Source: Erpetoichthys calabaricus (lineage: Eukaryota; Chordata; Cladistia; Polypteriformes; Polypteridae). Taken from it: 64,000 nt of DNA. The position numbers were made by a program, and so were the translations under genes. Each line of letters begins with the position of its first letter. Position 1 is the first letter of the stretch. Shown here one piece after another: positions 62,632 through 64,000 of the stretch. Where the stretch lies: positions 133,827,083 through 133,891,082 of the forward strand of contig NC_041399.2 of NCBI RefSeq assembly GCF_900747795.2, written 5' to 3'. The notes under the pieces were generated by a model. That model searched no databases, was not told where the DNA came from, and was given only the letters and a program-made list of their open reading frames with translations.

Positions 62632-62935
62632 TCATCTATCCATCTTCCAAATCCACTTTATTCTGAGCAGTATCAAAGGGCAGCTAGAGCTTATCCCAGC
62701 AAGAATAGGGCACCAATCCATTGTAGTGTGAACACAAACACACACAAACACATGTCCACACATTAGCATCACCAATCCACACCTATATGTCATTGGACTG
62801 TGGAAAGAAACCTGAACACCCAGAGGAAAGCCACACACACAAAAAGAAAACATGCAAACTCCATGCATGAAGGACCCAGGACGTGAACCCCCGGCCTTCT
62901 TGTTGTGACGCAGCAGAGCTACCACTGCCCCATAT
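62632..62935 (-). mobile_element. SINE copy, full length but diverged
   Basis: From ATCTATCCATCTTCCAAATC through CATTGGACTGTGGAAAGAAA to GCAGCAGAGCTACCACTGCC, it matches the whole GGCGGCACGG family in reverse, including the box B region (GTGAACCCC). It is diverged enough to be old. Confidence 0.8.
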
Positions 62936-64000
62936 AAAAATCAAAACAAAATGAAGTTTATAATATCAAATGGCAAAAAAATCTCACTGTAAATATAAGA
63001 AAAGGCTTAGGTTTATTATAGTCAGAATTATTCAACATTTATTTTTGCATAATGCTGTAATGAAGCACAGACAATTCTAACTGACTGTGTTTTCCTGTTC
63101 TGTGTCTTGATACTATGATTCTTTTTCGTATGTGTGATTCTGTGTCACCGACATTTTTAGGAAGGTTTTTAAAGTAGTATTCTGTGGAAGTGATTCCTTT
63201 TGCAGTATAATGACACACCAAGGTAAAATTTGAACAGCTTCAACTGCAATAATCTACCAATCACACACAATGCTAACCCTTTAGCAATGGTACACTGCAT
63301 AGTATTAATAGCTTCAGATGGTTTATAAAGTTGCCACTCATGTTCTGAAACTTGCAATACACCATGGCCATGTACTTCCACATCAAAGCCAGTTATTTAA
63401 ATATTAATCAATTCAAAATGCCTTTTTATTGATCACTGTGTTTAAAACTTTTCATTTGCCGATACTGACATAAACTGGCACTTCACTGACCCAACTTTCA
63501 CCACATTACTAATAGCAAATAAGAATTGAGTTCTCAAGTATCAGCTCCTTCAGAACTCTTGCTGTGTTTCTGTTAGCTGCCCTCAAAGGAACAAGCCCCA
63601 TACACACCCTCTCTTTTTTACTGTGGTCAGAAAATGACAAACTTCACAACAATACCTAATTTTTCCATTTGTCTTTTTAAAACTTCCTTTATCATTTGAT
63701 AAATTTGGTGATAAACAAAAGATTGAAAGTGCCCAGTATTTATTGCATTACAGTATATAAAACTAAATATAATTGTTGTATACGGGTAAATAAATTTAGC
63801 AGTCAAATAAAACCTGGCAGTGGAACTTTAATTTTTCAATGTACACAATTTCAGTAATGATTTTTCCACCAACACTATTTTAAATATAAATAAAAATGTA
63901 TAATTAAACCTAAGGCTGAAAATTAAATCATGACAAAAATAAATGTATGAAAGTTTTTTTTCTATATCAAACATTTAAAAATCTTCTTTTCCTTAATGTA
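62936..64000. other. No gene or recognised repeat
   Basis: AT-rich sequence to the window edge, with nothing supportable. Confidence 0.4.

Noticed and set aside
55000-64000. EGFR exons, expected by human synteny on this side of SEC61G
   Set aside because: No receptor or kinase motifs were recognised. In human the gap is over 200 kb, so absence here says little.

Overview
The window is vertebrate nuclear DNA, most likely from a ray-finned fish. The evidence is one recognisable split vertebrate gene (SEC61G) in a repeat mix typical of fish: Tc1/mariner, Tigger/pogo, hAT, PIF/Harbinger-like, P-element/THAP-like, piggyBac-like and Helitron DNA elements, L2-like and other LINEs, and a tRNA-derived SINE family whose head reads GGCGGCACGGTGGCGCAGTG. 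From memory, the Helitron ends and this SINE resemble bichir/reedfish (polypterid) repeats, but the sequence alone cannot settle the species. Most of the 64 kb is mobile-element debris. The open reading frames other than those noted below are element fragments or chance frames.

Host genes. SEC61G, the gamma subunit of the ER translocon, lies on the minus strand. It has a 5' non-coding exon near 54531-54640, coding exons at 52610-52717, 40655-40757 and 38884-38893, and a 3' UTR ending near 38700. The 207 coding nt give 68 residues and a stop, and splice sites are good at each of the three introns. Intron 2 is almost 12 kb and full of transposons. An NRF1-type palindrome and a CRE-like site mark the promoter. 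Two further short exon-like stretches on the plus strand cannot be assigned: a signal-peptide-like first exon at 17963-18029, and a terminal exon at 36130-36269 behind a poly-T splice acceptor.

Layout. 1-3600: L2-like LINE copies (minus), one split by a Tigger MITE. 3620-5570: decayed Tc1 with a solo LTR inside. 5571-8934: no gene seen. 8935-12579: a Helitron with canonical TC/CTAG ends on the minus strand, carrying SINEs, a 0.2-kb-armed inverted repeat, and a broken LTR-retroelement. 13090-14110: LINE tail with a restriction-like endonuclease. 14440-14770: transposon-like gene relic. 15134-17397: LINE tail ending in (TATC)n, with a nearly whole Tc1 inside that microsatellite. 18345-23566: hAT element with a perfect 8-bp target duplication, hosting a Tigger, a SINE and a Tc1 that itself hosts a SINE. 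23680-28750: LINE (minus) split by a PIF/Harbinger-like element. 28821-31480: LINE tails. 33939-35070: mariner of a type common in arthropods. 38700-54700: SEC61G, with a Tigger/Helitron-like composite in intron 3, and L2, RTE-like and piggyBac-like elements in intron 2. 54722-56648: relic P-element/THAP transposon abutting the SEC61G promoter. 56650-64000: old SINEs, a decayed Tc1 and a TTAA-flanked MITE.

The standout structure is the 2.95-kb TTAA-flanked element at 48404-51353. It combines about 370-bp terminal inverted repeats, a second near-perfect 235-bp inverted repeat inside, direct duplications and several tRNA-like modules.
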